Part shown: positions 6,839-6,942 of the stretch, piece by piece
Layout: every line of letters begins with the position of its first letter
Position numbering within the stretch: position 1 is the stretch's first letter
Assembly: GCA_026125835.1 (NCBI GenBank)
Contig: JAHCKJ010000114.1
Location: 1-6,942, forward strand
DNA: 6,942 nt
DNA from: Sphingopyxis sp.
Lineage (GTDB): Bacteria > Pseudomonadota > Alphaproteobacteria > Sphingomonadales > Sphingomonadaceae
Reading direction: 5' to 3'
Position numbers and translations under genes: made by a program
Notes under the pieces: generated by a model
What the model saw: only the letters and a program-made list of their open reading frames with translations
The model's database searches: none
What the model was told of the DNA's origin: nothing

Positions 6839-6890
6839 GTAAAGAGTGTTTGACAGGGCTGACGAACGATTGTAAAGAGCTCTTGACAGG
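6838..6890. promoter_or_regulatory. Paired operator-like boxes upstream of the XRE-type gene
   Basis: Two 20-bp boxes (6838-6857 and 6871-6890) agree at 17 of 20 positions: TGTAAAGAG, three variable bases, then TTGACAGG. They are 33 bp apart, close to three helical turns. The first 18 bp of the second box (6871-6888) form an inverted repeat, TGTAAAGAG / CTCTTGACA, with a single mismatched pair. The first box keeps the outer TGT/ACA symmetry but is less regular inside. Repeated dimer-sized palindromes ahead of an XRE-like gene suggest autoregulatory operators. Which protein binds is inferred. Confidence 0.65.
6850..6878 (+). promoter_or_regulatory. Candidate sigma-70-type promoter of the XRE-type gene
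   Basis: A consensus TTGACA at 6850-6855 is followed after 17 nt by TAAAGA at 6873-6878, a weak -10. This predicts a transcript start near 6885 and a leader of about 20 nt that includes the Shine-Dalgarno sequence. Both hexamers fall inside the repeated boxes, so a repressor bound there would block the promoter. The second TTGACA (6883-6888) is too close to the start codon to serve this gene as a -35. Confidence 0.45.
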
Positions 6891-6904
6891 CCAAGGGAGT
6901 GAGG

Positions 6905-6942
6905 GTGGAAAACCGGGTGCGCGAACATCGCGAGGCGGCGGG
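6905..6942 (+). CDS. Start of a putative XRE/Cro-family helix-turn-helix regulator (truncated by window edge)
   Basis: An open frame starts at GTG 6905 and runs off the window end, giving MENRVREHREAAG. Short XRE-family regulators very often open with this kind of sequence (M-x-N-R-L/V-R-E-x-R-E-x-x-G, followed by LSQ...), which is the first helix of the DNA-binding domain. GGGAG at 6895-6899, 5 nt before the GTG, is a good ribosome binding site and supports this start over an in-frame GTG at 6899 that overlaps it. The gene is divergent from the lipoprotein gene, and operator-like palindromes precede it, which fits an autoregulated repressor. Only 13 residues are visible, so the family call is tentative. 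Confidence 0.55.
   Translation, partial: MENRVREHREAA

Noticed and set aside
927..6842. Very long open frames on the + strand opposite argJ, the aldehyde dehydrogenase, the peptidase and the lipoprotein genes (488 to 585 codons)
   Set aside because: They are antisense shadows caused by high GC and codon bias. Their translations are Arg/Ala/Gly/Asp-rich with no recognisable motifs, while the - strand frames carry complete, well-conserved enzyme motifs.
1..6942. A hidden defence system, toxin-antitoxin pair, integron or CRISPR locus
   Set aside because: No spaced direct repeats, integrase, nuclease-toxin or antitoxin-like genes are visible. The only candidate regulator is cut off after 13 residues, so any partner gene lies outside the window.

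Overview
The window looks like chromosomal DNA of a high-GC alphaproteobacterium, most likely a sphingomonad (Sphingopyxis/Sphingomonas type). This is inferred from base composition, the protein sequences, the addA-trxA pairing, and a GC-rich palindromic intergenic repeat of a kind I associate with these genomes. It holds the ends or whole of seven genes. There is no insertion sequence, CRISPR array, tRNA or rRNA. Most of it is ordinary housekeeping and catabolic gene content.

Layout. Bases 1-885 (+ strand) carry the 3' end of addA (recombination helicase-nuclease), followed after 33 nt by trxA (thioredoxin). Bases 886-980 separate trxA from the convergent argJ and are filled by a long palindromic repeat that also looks like a terminator for trxA. 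On the - strand, reading right to left, come a surface lipoprotein with a cadherin-like domain and a PQQ glucose/sorbosone dehydrogenase-type propeller (6743-5274), a secreted M20 zinc exopeptidase (5217-3907), an NAD-type aldehyde dehydrogenase (3810-2374), and argJ (2207-981). A second copy of the palindromic repeat and a clean rho-independent terminator hairpin lie between the aldehyde dehydrogenase gene and argJ. At the right edge a divergent + strand gene begins at 6905 with a GTG codon. Its first 13 residues resemble the start of an XRE/Cro-type regulator.

How the parts relate. addA and trxA are probably co-transcribed. The lipoprotein and peptidase genes are close (56 nt) and both products are exported, so they may form a small envelope operon. 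The aldehyde dehydrogenase gene may have its own promoter. argJ serves arginine biosynthesis and shows no functional link to its neighbours.

The most interesting non-coding stretch is 6821-6904, between the lipoprotein gene and the regulator-like gene. It holds two near-identical 20-bp boxes 33 bp apart. Each contains TTGACA, the second is almost a perfect 18-bp palindrome, and a separate 15-bp palindrome abuts the first. This looks like an operator array for the adjacent regulator, possibly also controlling the divergent lipoprotein operon. I see no clearly novel system. The leads are this operator array, the paired repeats flanking argJ, and the terminator placed just ahead of an argJ start that lacks a Shine-Dalgarno sequence.
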